Source of the DNA: CAWATZ01 sp963784995
Lineage (GTDB): Bacteria > Planctomycetota > Planctomycetia > Gemmatales > Gemmataceae
DNA: 64,000 bases
Direction: 5' to 3'
NCBI GenBank assembly: GCA_963784995.1
Contig: CAWATZ010000003.1
Location: forward strand, 496,001 to 560,000
In this document: positions 28,049-36,184 of the stretch, one piece after another
How the letters are laid out: each line of letters begins with the position of its first letter
Position numbering within the stretch: the first letter of the stretch is position 1
The notes under the pieces: model-generated
Told to the model about the DNA's origin: nothing
The model's input: the letters and a program-made list of their open reading frames with translations, nothing else
Databases searched by the model: none
Position numbers and translations under genes: made by a program

Positions 28049-29596
28049 ATGCCCGGACCCATCACCAACCTCCGATCCCTTGACTCGGCGAATTTCAGAA
28101 CCTCGAAGCGAGCGGACGGGGTCAACGACCTGATGAAGTCCAAACTCGGGTTGCAGCACCGATACGAGCCCGCTCGGCTTGCCATCGCTCACTCACTCGC
28201 AATGCCCGAACCTGCTCCCCCGTTAACCGACGATGATGCCGAAGATGTGGGCAAGGTGATCTTGGGCAAGACGTTGTTTGGGGACGACGAATTGCCCGTG
28301 TGGGTAGCCATGATTGTGGAGAAGGCGGAGTTGCGCCATCCCACAGTGGAAGACTTTCAGGAGCAAGTCCGTCGGCACTGGCACCGGGGGATCCTCCTCC
28401 TGCAAGCCGAGTGGGAGAACTGTGGCGAGGTATATGAGCAGTTCATCCTCTTCCTCGCCCAGCGCGCCGGGTTACCTGCGCACGGGCAAACTACAACAAC
28501 GGACGCAGACGACTGGCAGACACCGGCGCGACCCCAAGCAGCCGTGCCCGTGACGGTACGGCTCGGCGATCCAGGTACCGACGAGAAGACCGGCCAACCA
28601 GCAAGCTGGTTGGTCAACGGGAAGGGGTCACCACACGTTGCCTTAATGGGGGGAACTGGGTCCGGCAAAACGAGGCTTGCACGGAATATCCTCGGACAGA
28701 TTTGCGAGCAGGCTAAAGTCCCCTGCCTCATCTTTGATTTCAAGGGCGACGTCGCCGGGAACACGGCGTTCGTGAGCGAGATCGGGGCGAGAGTAGTGGC
28801 ATCGCCGGCTAACCCCGTCCCACTCGACGTCTTGCACATCCCCAACGCGAGTCCGACAGAGGTCACGAACGGGGCGATCCGGTTCCGGGATTCGTTCGTC
28901 CTGATTCCAAAAAGCCGACCGGGTGCGGTGCAGGCAGACGAACTGCGGGACGCCGCCCGAGCCGCATTCGAGAAGCGCCGGCCAGGGAGCCCTATTGAGA
29001 TCTCAACCATTCGGGACGAACTGCTCGCTCTTTACGCCCCAACCTCCCGAAAAGGAAATATCCTGACGGCGACGTTTAATGAAATGACGCAATGGAAGCT
29101 GTTTGATCCGCGCATGGCACCGGGAGACTTCTTTCGACGGAGTTGGATCGTCGATGTCCATAACGCCCCCGACACAGCTCAACGACTCATCGTATTCTTG
29201 GTGCTGGACGCATTGTACGCCTATTTCAAATCCCTGCCCGATTCGGCAATAGACAGCCAAGGGCACCGTGCTTTGCGTCTGGTGTTGGTGGTGGACGAGG
29301 CCCGTCGAGTACTCAGCTACGGGCAACCATCACTGATCAGTTTGGTGCGGGAGAGCCGCTCGAAAGGGATGTCCGTGTTCCTGATTTCCCAGTCGCCCGA
29401 AGATTACGATACCGTGGAGGACAACTTCCTGGAACAGATCGGACTCACGGTATGCTTCCGGGCGAATGGAACTTCGCCACGCGTGCTGCGGGCTTGCCTT
29501 GGGCAGCCGGTCGATTTAGCCGGGTTAGAGGACGGAATCGCGGTTACCCGGTTGCCGGGGCATCCCGGCGTGACATGCGTCAGGGCCTGGGTGTAA
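28049..29596 (+). CDS. dndE: DndE-like domain fused to HerA/FtsK-type ATPase
   Basis: An intact 515-residue protein. Residues about 15-140 resemble DndE: FRTSKRADGVNDLMKSKLG, YEPARLAIAHSLAMPEP, FQEQVRRHWHRGILLLQAEW. Residues about 165-510 form a HerA/FtsK-like ATPase: Walker A GGTGSGKT at 201-208, CLIFDFKGD near 226-234, Walker B LVLVVDEA near 411-418, and a sensor region QSPEDYDTVEDNFLEQIGLT. Stand-alone DndE is about 110-120 residues and HerA-like ATPases (DptH-like) are normally separate, so the fusion joins the DNA-binding and motor parts. It ends the dnd operon. Confidence 0.85.
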   Translation: MPGPITNLRSLDSANFRTSKRADGVNDLMKSKLGLQHRYEPARLAIAHSLAMPEPAPPLTDDDAEDVGKVILGKTLFGDDELPVWVAMIVEKAELRHPTVEDFQEQVRRHWHRGILLLQAEWENCGEVYEQFILFLAQRAGLPAHGQTTTTDADDWQTPARPQAAVPVTVRLGDPGTDEKTGQPASWLVNGKGSPHVALMGGTGSGKTRLARNILGQICEQAKVPCLIFDFKGDVAGNTAFVSEIGARVVASPANPVPLDVLHIPNASPTEVTNGAIRFRDSFVLIPKSRPGAVQADELRDAARAAFEKRRPGSPIEISTIRDELLALYAPTSRKGNILTATFNEMTQWKLFDPRMAPGDFFRRSWIVDVHNAPDTAQRLIVFLVLDALYAYFKSLPDSAIDSQGHRALRLVLVVDEARRVLSYGQPSLISLVRESRSKGMSVFLISQSPEDYDTVEDNFLEQIGLTVCFRANGTSPRVLRACLGQPVDLAGLEDGIAVTRLPGHPGVTCVRAWV

Positions 29597-29761
29597 AGAT
29601 GGGCCTGTCCTGGAGGGGCAGTTCCCGTGGAACCGATCAAGCTGTCGTCAAAGACGCTTGTGTACATCAGTTCTAGGCGCATGACTTTGGTGGAGCCCAT
29701 TCCAAGGAAGGGCCTTGAAGGGCCACCGGCTGGTAAAGCAATGCGAGGAGCCAGGTGTTGG

Positions 29762-30475
29762 CTAGATGCTCCTCCCCGAGTAGGATCGCCGTTCAGTGGT
29801 GAACGGCTTGCTCAATAGGTCTAAGAGCTGATTCTCGGTCCATTTTCCCTGGTTCCATCGCTTCGAGCGCAATTCATTGGCATGCGGAAAGCCGCGATCC
29901 GTGAGCCAATCGTGCAGGACCAACTGTGTTGCTCGATCTGTGACAGCGGCACTCAATAAACCCAGGAAGTCGGGATCCGAGTGTATCTGCATGGTCGCAT
30001 ACAGGTTTCCGGCTGAAAGCGCCTCATCGTGTTGCTTGCGAAGCCACTGCACCGATGTCTCATATTTGGAGACCAGTTCCAGGTACGCTTCCGGCCGCTC
30101 GCGGTAGTACCCGGTGAGGACGGGTGTCCGGACGGCGTGTGCAGAACCCGGAACGATGGAGTCGGCCAACTCCCAAGGGCCCCCTTCTCCAGCAAACAGA
30201 CCGCGATGAGCGGTGACAGTCCCCAATGCGTCGGCAACAAGCCAGGCCCCCACGCATTGGTGGTCCAAGAACGGTATTCCTTGTCCTGCGATACGAACTT
30301 CATAAACCAGTTGCCCAGCAGTCTTTCTGCTCGTCATGGCCCGGAAGGCAACCTGCTTGCTTGTGTGTTGGTAACGCCGCCGTAGAGGTCCGTCGGTAAA
30401 TGCAGCATCCTGACCAGAGTGAAACTGGCCGTGAGCGATCATTCTGATGGGCGGCTCTGTCAGTAAGGTAGACAT
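29762..30475 (-). CDS. hypothetical protein with TIGR02996-like C-terminus
   Basis: The ATG at 30475 (MSTLLTEPPIRMIAHGQFHS) gives 237 residues; the frame is open upstream without good starts. The middle contains GIPFLDHQCVGAWLVADALG and GYYRERPEAYLELVSKYETS. Near the C-terminus DPDFLGLLSAAVTDRATQLV then LHDWLTDRGFPHANELRSKR recalls the TIGR02996 D-WL-ERG-P pattern of this lineage. Function unknown. It converges with the dnd operon, with about 165 bp between them. Confidence 0.6.
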   Translation of the reverse strand: MSTLLTEPPIRMIAHGQFHSGQDAAFTDGPLRRRYQHTSKQVAFRAMTSRKTAGQLVYEVRIAGQGIPFLDHQCVGAWLVADALGTVTAHRGLFAGEGGPWELADSIVPGSAHAVRTPVLTGYYRERPEAYLELVSKYETSVQWLRKQHDEALSAGNLYATMQIHSDPDFLGLLSAAVTDRATQLVLHDWLTDRGFPHANELRSKRWNQGKWTENQLLDLLSKPFTTERRSYSGRSI

Positions 30476-30690
30476 ATCCGGGCCAAAAGGAGGTTTGCGG
30501 CAGCTCACTCTTGGGATAGGATAGCAGGAGTCACTTTCCCTTTCAACTGATCGCCGGGCTGGAGAATGACGTTGTATTTGTGCTTGGTTCCATCCTGGAC
30601 GATTGCCGGCAAGAAAGTTTGGAGTCCCCCGAGGCAGCATTGGCCGGTGGTCGCCTCAGCACTTTCGCTCAACTGCTTTCCCGGACATGG

Positions 30691-31224
30691 TCATTCTCCC
30701 CTCAGCAGAGCGAACAGCCTCGCATCAAGGAACATCCCCTCCTTGAGGAAGTGCTTCCGCAGATAGCCCTCCTGCTGGAAGCCGCACTTCTCCAGGACGC
30801 GGGCCGAGGCCAGGTTGTGCCGGAAGACATGGGCCGTGACCTTCACCAGGCCGAACTCCTCGAAGGCGCACCGGCACAGCCGCTGCACCACGGCGGTCAT
30901 TATCCCCCGGCCCCAGGACGGCTTCGCCAGCCAGCAGCCGACCTCGGCTCGGTGCGACTTGCCGACCTGCAAGCCCTCGAAACCACAGCCGCCGATCAGG
31001 CCGTCCTCGGCCGTGCGAATGGCCCAGTGAACGGGTCGGCCCTGCTGCCGGGCGATACTCGCGGCCAGCAGAAGCCAGTCGTCGGCGTCTTTTTCGGTGT
31101 ACGGGAAGGGAATGCGGATGGTGCGGTCGCAGACGTCCCGGTCGTTCAGATGCTCGGTGAGGGCAGGAACGTCCGCTGGGCAGAACGGGGACAAATGAAC
31201 CTGATCGTTGACGACGATTTTCAT
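30691..31224 (-). CDS. RimJ/RimL-like GNAT N-acetyltransferase
   Basis: 177 residues from ATG 31224 (MKIVVNDQVHLSPFCPADVP). GNAT features: LTEHLNDRDVCDRTIRIPFP, HWAIRTAEDGLIGGCGFEGL, AEVGCWLAKPSWGRGIMTAV (acetyl-CoA loop), TAHVFRHNLASARVLEKCGF (the conserved N-x-S-x-x-V/L-x-K-x-G-F). Substrate unknown. A truncated inverted copy lies at 15771-16013. An open frame continues upstream to 31362 but has no good start. Confidence 0.88.
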   Translation of the reverse strand: MKIVVNDQVHLSPFCPADVPALTEHLNDRDVCDRTIRIPFPYTEKDADDWLLLAASIARQQGRPVHWAIRTAEDGLIGGCGFEGLQVGKSHRAEVGCWLAKPSWGRGIMTAVVQRLCRCAFEEFGLVKVTAHVFRHNLASARVLEKCGFQQEGYLRKHFLKEGMFLDARLFALLRGE

Positions 31225-31320
31225 GGCGGCGCCGGGGGTCTTGTGGGGGCTTCTTGTTGGAGAAGACAGCCGGTCCTGTTCCCCGGTTCGGGCTTGTTCC
31301 CAGGTTTCTCCGACCACCGC

Positions 31321-31374
31321 TCCGACCGTCACGCATTTTGGGGAAGTGCCAGGAGAGAGCAAGAAGGGACGGCG
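31321..31374. repeat. dispersed repeat, copy A (also at 35982-36036)
   Basis: Shares TCCGACCGTCA, GCATTTTGGGGAAGTGCCA and GGAGAG with the copy at 35982-36036, about 90% over 54 bp. The minus-strand translation (LALSWHFPKM) is one seen repeatedly in planctomycete intergenic DNA, so this is a multi-copy element and not a gene. Confidence 0.7.
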
Positions 31375-31450
31375 AGCGATGCTGCTCCTCCCCGTTTTTC
31401 AAGGTTGAGACAGCCCTGCGTCGGAATCGAGACATGGCCGAATTCGGTGC

Positions 31451-31517
31451 CACTTGCGGAGGATGCAGGCCGTGGTATGCTGAGTGGGTACCCGGCAATC
31501 GGTTGACCGGCACCTTG
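31451..31517. repeat. 67-bp direct repeat, left of cyanophycinase
   Basis: About 80% identical to 32634-32700, beginning CACTTGCGGAGGATG and ending CCTTG in both. The two copies bracket the cyanophycinase gene, about 1.18 kb apart in direct orientation. No inverted termini or target duplication are evident. Between the copy and the gene, 31541-31662 has an open stretch (VALEAEEPFGVTIP) faintly like an acyl-carrier-protein helix, too short to annotate. Confidence 0.6.
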
Positions 31518-31697
31518 CTGATTCGGCCTCGGAGGGGTTAGCGTGTTCTCCTACGTCGATCTCGTCCGCGTGGAGGTCGCTCTGGAGGCCGAGGAGCCGT
31601 TCGGCGTCACGATCCCGCACTCGGTGCGCGGCCGGCGGGCGGGGGTGCGGACGGGAAGGTAAAGCCTGGGACGGTCCGAGGGAAGCGGAGGGTGGTC

Positions 31698-32498
31698 ATG
31701 TCTCGGTCCCGGATGGCATTGTGGGTTCTGTTGCTGGCGGCGTCAGGCCCCTGTTGGTTGGCCCTCCCGGGGGCTGCCGGCGGGGGAGCGGAGGGGCGAT
31801 CGGGCACCCTTCTCATCATCGGCGGCGGCCAGACTCCCCACGCCGCCATTAAACGGGCCCTGGACCTGGCCGGAGGGTCGTCGGCCCGCGTCCTGGTCAT
31901 CCCCTTTGCCTGGGGCCCGGAGGCAACCGGCAGGGCCTCCGCGCGCCCGTGGCAGCAGGCCGGCGCCGGCAAGGTGACGATCCTGCTCTGGGACTGCAAG
32001 CGGAGCGATGCGCTGCGGGAGGTGCGGGCAGCGGACGTCATCTGGTTCGGCGGCGGCAGCCAGAACGTGCTGATGGACAGGCTCACCCGCCTGGACCTGG
32101 TCGAGGCCATTCGGGAGCGCTACCGCAGCGGGGCGGTGGTGGGAGGAACGAGTGCGGGTGCGGCCGTCATGTCCGAGGTGATGCTCACCGGGTCGCGCGT
32201 CGCGGGGCGCACCGAGGCGTCCGGCCTGGGGCTGTGGCCGGACGTCATCGTGGACCAGCACTACCTGGCGCGGCAGCGGCGGCCGCGGCTGCTGGAAGCC
32301 CTCAAGGGACACCCCCGACTGCTGGGCGTCGGCATCGACGAGGGCACCGCGGTTCTCGTTCGCGGCCGGGGCAAGCGGTTTGAGGTTCTGGGCCTCAGCC
32401 AGGTGGAAGTCCTCGTTCCGCAACCCCAGGGGGCCAAGGGCACGAAGGTGGCGACCTACCGCCTGGGATCGGGTCAGGTCTTCGAGCTGCCCCGGTGA
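31698..32498 (+). CDS. cyanophycinase-like S51 serine peptidase, exported
   Basis: 266 residues from ATG 31698, chosen because GGAGGG lies 5 nt upstream (GTG 31692 is the alternative). A signal peptide covers about residues 1-30 (ALWVLLLAASGPCWLALPGA). The mature part has LLIIGGGQTPHAAIKRALDL, RVLVIPFAWG, DVIWFGGGSQNVLMDRL, the nucleophile motif VVGGTSAGAAVMSE, and DVIVDQHYLARQRRPRLLEA with GVGIDEGTAVLV, all in the order of cyanophycinase/dipeptidase E-like S51 enzymes. An exported form would degrade external cyanophycin or related peptides. It stands alone between direct repeats. Confidence 0.87.
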   Translation: MSRSRMALWVLLLAASGPCWLALPGAAGGGAEGRSGTLLIIGGGQTPHAAIKRALDLAGGSSARVLVIPFAWGPEATGRASARPWQQAGAGKVTILLWDCKRSDALREVRAADVIWFGGGSQNVLMDRLTRLDLVEAIRERYRSGAVVGGTSAGAAVMSEVMLTGSRVAGRTEASGLGLWPDVIVDQHYLARQRRPRLLEALKGHPRLLGVGIDEGTAVLVRGRGKRFEVLGLSQVEVLVPQPQGAKGTKVATYRLGSGQVFELPR

Positions 32499-32633
32499 TG
32501 GGTCCTGACCGCCGGGCAACGGGTGGTGGGCCTTCGCCGGCGGGGTGGGCGGCCGGGCTGCTGTCCGACGGTTGCCCGCAACCTCTGCTCGCCAACCTCT
32601 GCTCGCCAGGTGGGCCCTGTCCGTTTTAAGCGT

Positions 32634-32700
32634 CACTTGCGGAGGATGGTCGCCGTGATCTGCTGACTGGGTGCCAGGCAATAGGCTGACCCGTGCCTTG
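32634..32700. repeat. 67-bp direct repeat, right of cyanophycinase
   Basis: Partner of 31451-31517. It is followed by degenerate ATAGNNTGACCG units (32710-32755). The rest of the 295-bp gap before the next gene shows no gene. Confidence 0.6.
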
Positions 32701-32792
32701 ATAGTGAGACCGGCGGCAATAGGATGACCGACCGGAATAGACTGACCGGCCAGTCTGCCTAAATCACCAGTTCGGCGCAGGAGGGTGAAGTG

Positions 32793-33224
32793 ATGGGCCT
32801 TCTGGAGCGACTTGCGGAATACCGCCGCCCTTTCGAGGCTATCCTGGAAGTCGCTACCTGTCGCGAATGCCTTGGCTTTGCTGATCTTATGTGGTCTCCA
32901 ACTGATTTCGAGGCACACCTGGAGCGTGCCCTTTCCCACCGTGATCCGGGCGTGTTATTCGAGACGCCTTGGCGTATGATGGCTTTGGAAGAGTACGGTG
33001 GAGAGTTGCGGTTCTACGCCGGTGGGGCTGGGACACATGTGTACGACCAGCCCAACGAACTGGGCGTGTTCCGATCAGTTGAGGACGCGGTGCAGTACGC
33101 GGAAGCGTTTCTGGCTCGTGGGCTACACCCCGAGGACATCGGCGTCCAGCGTGGAGTCACGTGCGTCAACTACGACTGGGGCCGCGCCGAACTAAGTGCT
33201 TCAGCAGCCCGACCACGCGATTGA
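32793..33224 (+). CDS. hypothetical protein
   Basis: 143 residues from ATG 32793; GTG 32790 is directly before it, and GGAGGGTGAA lies upstream. The sequence contains CRECLGFADLMWSPTDFEAH and LEEYGGELRFYAGGAGTHVY, then FRSVEDAVQYAEAFLARGLH. No recognised family and no transmembrane segment. It ends about 155 bp upstream of the RHH/HNH pair. Confidence 0.65.
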   Translation: MGLLERLAEYRRPFEAILEVATCRECLGFADLMWSPTDFEAHLERALSHRDPGVLFETPWRMMALEEYGGELRFYAGGAGTHVYDQPNELGVFRSVEDAVQYAEAFLARGLHPEDIGVQRGVTCVNYDWGRAELSASAARPRD

Positions 33225-33380
33225 GTCTTGCCGAACTCGCTGTCGTGCCCGCGCGAGCTGGCTGCGGAGTCATGGCGTTTGCACAGTCAGAGCTCTCGCG
33301 CGACGATGTGTGCCTTGACAACACAGGTGTTCGACACCGACAATAAAATCGAACGACCGCACGAACCTGGAGACGAGGTC

Positions 33381-33719
33381 ATGCACCTGACCATTTCCCT
33401 CGATGAGTCGCTAGCCGACCAGTTGCGGCGACGGGCTTCCGCCAAGGATCTCTCGCCCGAACAGGCCGCATGCGAACTCCTCGGTCACGCGCTGCATCGG
33501 ATCGCCGAAGAGGAGGCGTGGCGTGAGTCGAGTCAACGGCGCGCCGAGTTGATCCAAAAGAGCCGGAGCCTCGGCCTGACGGCGGAGGAGGGCCGTGAGT
33601 TGGACTGCCTCCAGGCTGCGACCGATCAGCGCTTGGAGGCGATGGACCGCCGCTTGCTCGGGGTGGCGGAGGAGTTCCGTCAACTCGCGGAAAGGCTCCC
33701 TGATGCCACCGAACCCTGA
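33381..33719 (+). CDS. ribbon-helix-helix/CopG-like protein preceding HNH nuclease
   Basis: 112 residues from ATG 33381 with GGAGACGAGG upstream. The first 45 residues (MHLTISLDESLADQLRRRAS, LSPEQAACELLGHAL) form a typical ribbon-helix-helix with one beta strand and two helices. The rest is helical and charged (RRAELIQKSRSLGLTAEEGR, RLLGVAEEFRQLAERL). It overlaps the HNH gene by 17 bp. The arrangement resembles an antitoxin-like DNA-binding protein with a nuclease partner. Confidence 0.7.
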   Translation: MHLTISLDESLADQLRRRASAKDLSPEQAACELLGHALHRIAEEEAWRESSQRRAELIQKSRSLGLTAEEGRELDCLQAATDQRLEAMDRRLLGVAEEFRQLAERLPDATEP

Positions 33720-34347
33720 TCGGCCTTCGGGATTGGAGGTGTTCGCGCCGCTGGACGCATTGCACGTGCGGCGGCACGGACCCCGTGGGTACGTCGATGA
33801 CGAGCATTACAAACCCTGGCTGCGCGATGAGTTCACCTACCGCTGCCTGTATTGTGGTTGTCGCGAAGTGTGGTTCCCCGACGGGGACCGCTCTTGCAGC
33901 GTCGAGCACCTCCGGCCGACCAGCCTGGCCCCGGAAGGCTTGACCGATTACAACACGCTCGTCTACGCCTGTTGCCAGTGCAATGCGGCACGAGGAGCGA
34001 CCCTGTTGCCGTTGGACCCCACGGCCGGGATGCGGCAGCATCTCGAAGTGTCGGCGGACGGGACCATCCGCGGGCTGACTCCCGCGGGCGAGGACTTCAT
34101 CCGCATCTGCCGGCTCGAGAGACCAAACCTCGTCGCCTTTCGGCGGCTCATCCTCGATGTGCTGCGTTTGTTGGGGCGAAAGCGGGATCGCGAGGCCGCC
34201 GAGTTGCGCCGGCGCTATCTTGGTTACCCGGCCAACCTGCCCGATCTAGCGGCGCTCAAGCCTCCGGGTGGCAACTCGTGCCCCGCGGGGATCGAGCGGA
34301 GCGCGTTCGCACGCCGGGAACGAGGGGACCTGCCGGAGGTTTACTGA
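33703..34347 (+). CDS. HNH endonuclease
   Basis: 214 residues from ATG 33703 inside the end of the RHH gene. The zinc-binding and catalytic HNH pattern is complete: CLYCGC near residue 46, CSVEHLRPTS with the first His near 66, YNTLVYACCQCNAARG supplying Asn and the second Cys pair. The C-terminal half is helical (ICRLERPNLVAFRRLILDVL, RDREAAELRRRYLG). Planctomycetes and cyanobacteria often carry such RHH/HNH pairs; whether they act as toxin-antitoxin or homing-like modules is not settled. Confidence 0.82.
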   Translation: MPPNPDRPSGLEVFAPLDALHVRRHGPRGYVDDEHYKPWLRDEFTYRCLYCGCREVWFPDGDRSCSVEHLRPTSLAPEGLTDYNTLVYACCQCNAARGATLLPLDPTAGMRQHLEVSADGTIRGLTPAGEDFIRICRLERPNLVAFRRLILDVLRLLGRKRDREAAELRRRYLGYPANLPDLAALKPPGGNSCPAGIERSAFARRERGDLPEVY

Positions 34348-34538
34348 ATCACGCTTTGACTTGGTCAAAGTCAAGGCTGAAGGAGAAGTCGGCCGAACAA
34401 GTCGTTGCAGCCGGCAGCGGGGCCAGGCCGGTTTTTCGGAGTTCAGCGCCGTGCGGCCCCGCTGCGGCTGAACTGGAACGTTCGGCTGTCCCACTCCGGT
34501 CTTGACGCTGGAGGGCCGCGTTCTCGTCCGGTATCGAG

Positions 34539-34703
34539 ATGAGCAGGTCGGACGCGATCGTGGTCGCTTGCCTTGGCTCGAGCGCGACGGCGGCCAAGGG
34601 GAGCTACGATTGGATCACGGACTTGCGATCCCGTCCTGAGAACGCGGCCGTGCGCTTCCCGAACTTCGGGGTCGGGGGCGACCTCGCGTACCACGCACGC
34701 CAG
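34539..34703 (+). pseudogene. SGNH/GDSL-hydrolase N-terminal fragment
   Basis: About 55 residues match the start of a GDSL/SGNH esterase: IVVACLGSSATAAKGSYDWI has the block I motif (GxSxT in this subfamily), and FPNFGVGGDLAYHA has the block II Gly. It breaks at about 34703 where the convergent TPR gene region begins, so the catalytic DxxH end is absent. The gap 34347-34539 shows nothing else. Confidence 0.55.
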
Positions 34704-34739
34704 TCCCGCGGGGGCAGCCGCCGGGCCAGGCCTTCGGGA

Positions 34740-35844
34740 TCAGGGGGGCGATGACGGCTCCGCGGTCTCGCCGCGGGCCGCCCGTTCCAGCCTGTCCAGC
34801 TCCGGCGCCGGGTTGCGCAGCTTGCCCGCCGCCGCCCGCCCCGCCGCCAGCGCCTCGTCCAGCGGCCGGCCCATCCGCGCCAGCAGCCGGCACCGCTCGA
34901 CGTGGCAGTAACTCTCGTACGCCAGCTGCCCACGGCCGGCGTGCGTCGCCAGCTCCAGGTCGCGCACTGCGCAGCGCTGCCGGCAGGTCATCCTCCTGCA
35001 AAGACCAGGCGCAGAGGGCGTTGAACCAATTCGGCGTCGGCGGCCGCTTCAGCCGGACCATCCGGGCGAGCGCCGGAAACCGTAACGCCTGCGCCTGTGT
35101 TTCATTTCCGGCCTGTTGCAGCAGCAGCGCCCGCCACAGCTGGCATTCCGCCAGGGGAATCTGTTCGCCGGAGCGCTTGCTTGTCTCCTCCCCGAGCACG
35201 GCGTGGTCCGCCAACGCCTGCCAATCCCCGCGCTGGAAATCGATGCCGCAGAGGTCCTGGTAGACGAATGTCAGGTGATAGTCGATCGAACGCAGTTTGC
35301 GGTGACTGTCGGCAAGCCCTAACGCGCGGGTCGCGGACTGCTCCGCGGCATCCAGGTCGCCCAACCCCAGGGCGAACCACCTCTTTGCCATTTCCAGGAG
35401 GAAGTCGTCGCAATCGAAGCGCGGAACGTCTTGCTCCAGACTGCGGAGCGCTTGTCGGATTGCGTCGGCGTAGCCGGCAGGATCGACGCCGACGTAGGCC
35501 AGGATGAGATGGAGAAAGACGATGAAGAGACGAGGATAAGAGGCGTATTGCGGCTTGCGAGCTTCCAGGGCGCTGGCCACGGCCAGACCCAGGGCGTCGT
35601 CGCAGTACTTGTCCCACAACATCCGCGCCTGGATTTTCCGCTGGGTGTAGTACATCACCCACCACGGATCTCCGAGTTGCTTCGCCACGCGCAAGCTCTC
35701 CTCATACAGGGCCTGCGCCTTCGCTGGGTCGGTGTCGCGATAGCTCCAGGCCTTCTGCCCCAGGGCAATCACGTGCAGCAGCCGGACGTCGCCCCTGGCC
35801 CGAGCATCCCTCACCCGTTCCTGAATCCAGGCCCATTTGCTCAT
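34740..35844 (-). CDS. TPR-like helical repeat protein (frameshifted)
   Basis: ATG 35844 (MSKWAWIQERVRDARARGDV). Tetratricopeptide-like helical pairs run throughout: KAQALYEESLRVAKQLGDPW, YADAIRQALRSLEQDVPRFD, LGLGDLDAAEQSATRALGLA, AECQLWRALLLQQAGNETQA. After LQEDDLPAALRSA a one-base shift near 34990 gives DLELATHAGRGQLAYESYCH and GRPLDEALAAGRAAAGKL, ending at TGA 34740. About 368 residues, no signal peptide. Probably a scaffold; no partner is evident. Confidence 0.7.
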
Positions 35845-35981
35845 ACCGCAGTCACCCTTTTTCCGGTCGCGTTTCCGTCTCGCCGCGGCAAACGGCACCG
35901 CTCAATGTAACAATAGCTCTTCGTTTGCTGGTAAGCAGGCCGTCTCAGCCAGTGAGATCGTTTGCGCGCTACGTAAAGAAA

Positions 35982-36123
35982 TCCGACCGTCATGCATTTT
36001 GGGGAAGTGCCAGGAGAGGGCCAAGAAGAGACAGCGTGTGCTGGTGGCGTGTTGGCGGTGTCGCTTTTTTGTCATCGGTGGGGCAAACAGGGACACGCCG
36101 GGGCATCTCCTGGCGACACCGCC
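35982..36123. repeat. dispersed repeat, copy B, plus hairpin
   Basis: 35982-36036 is the second copy of the element at 31321-31374. Just downstream, TGGCGGTGTCGC (36053-36064) and GCGACACCGCCA (36112-36123) form a 12-bp inverted repeat with a 47-nt loop. The 340 bp between the TPR and TolC genes holds no other feature. Confidence 0.6.
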
Positions 36124-36184
36124 AAGCAAAAGCGCCGTTGGCGGTGTGGCGGCCTCACCGGTTCTGTCTCGGTGGCTGGAGCGG

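Noticed and set aside
31541..31662. possible acyl-carrier-protein remnant
   Set aside because: Only one helix (VALEAEEPFGVTIP) is similar and no phosphopantetheine site is present; too weak to annotate.
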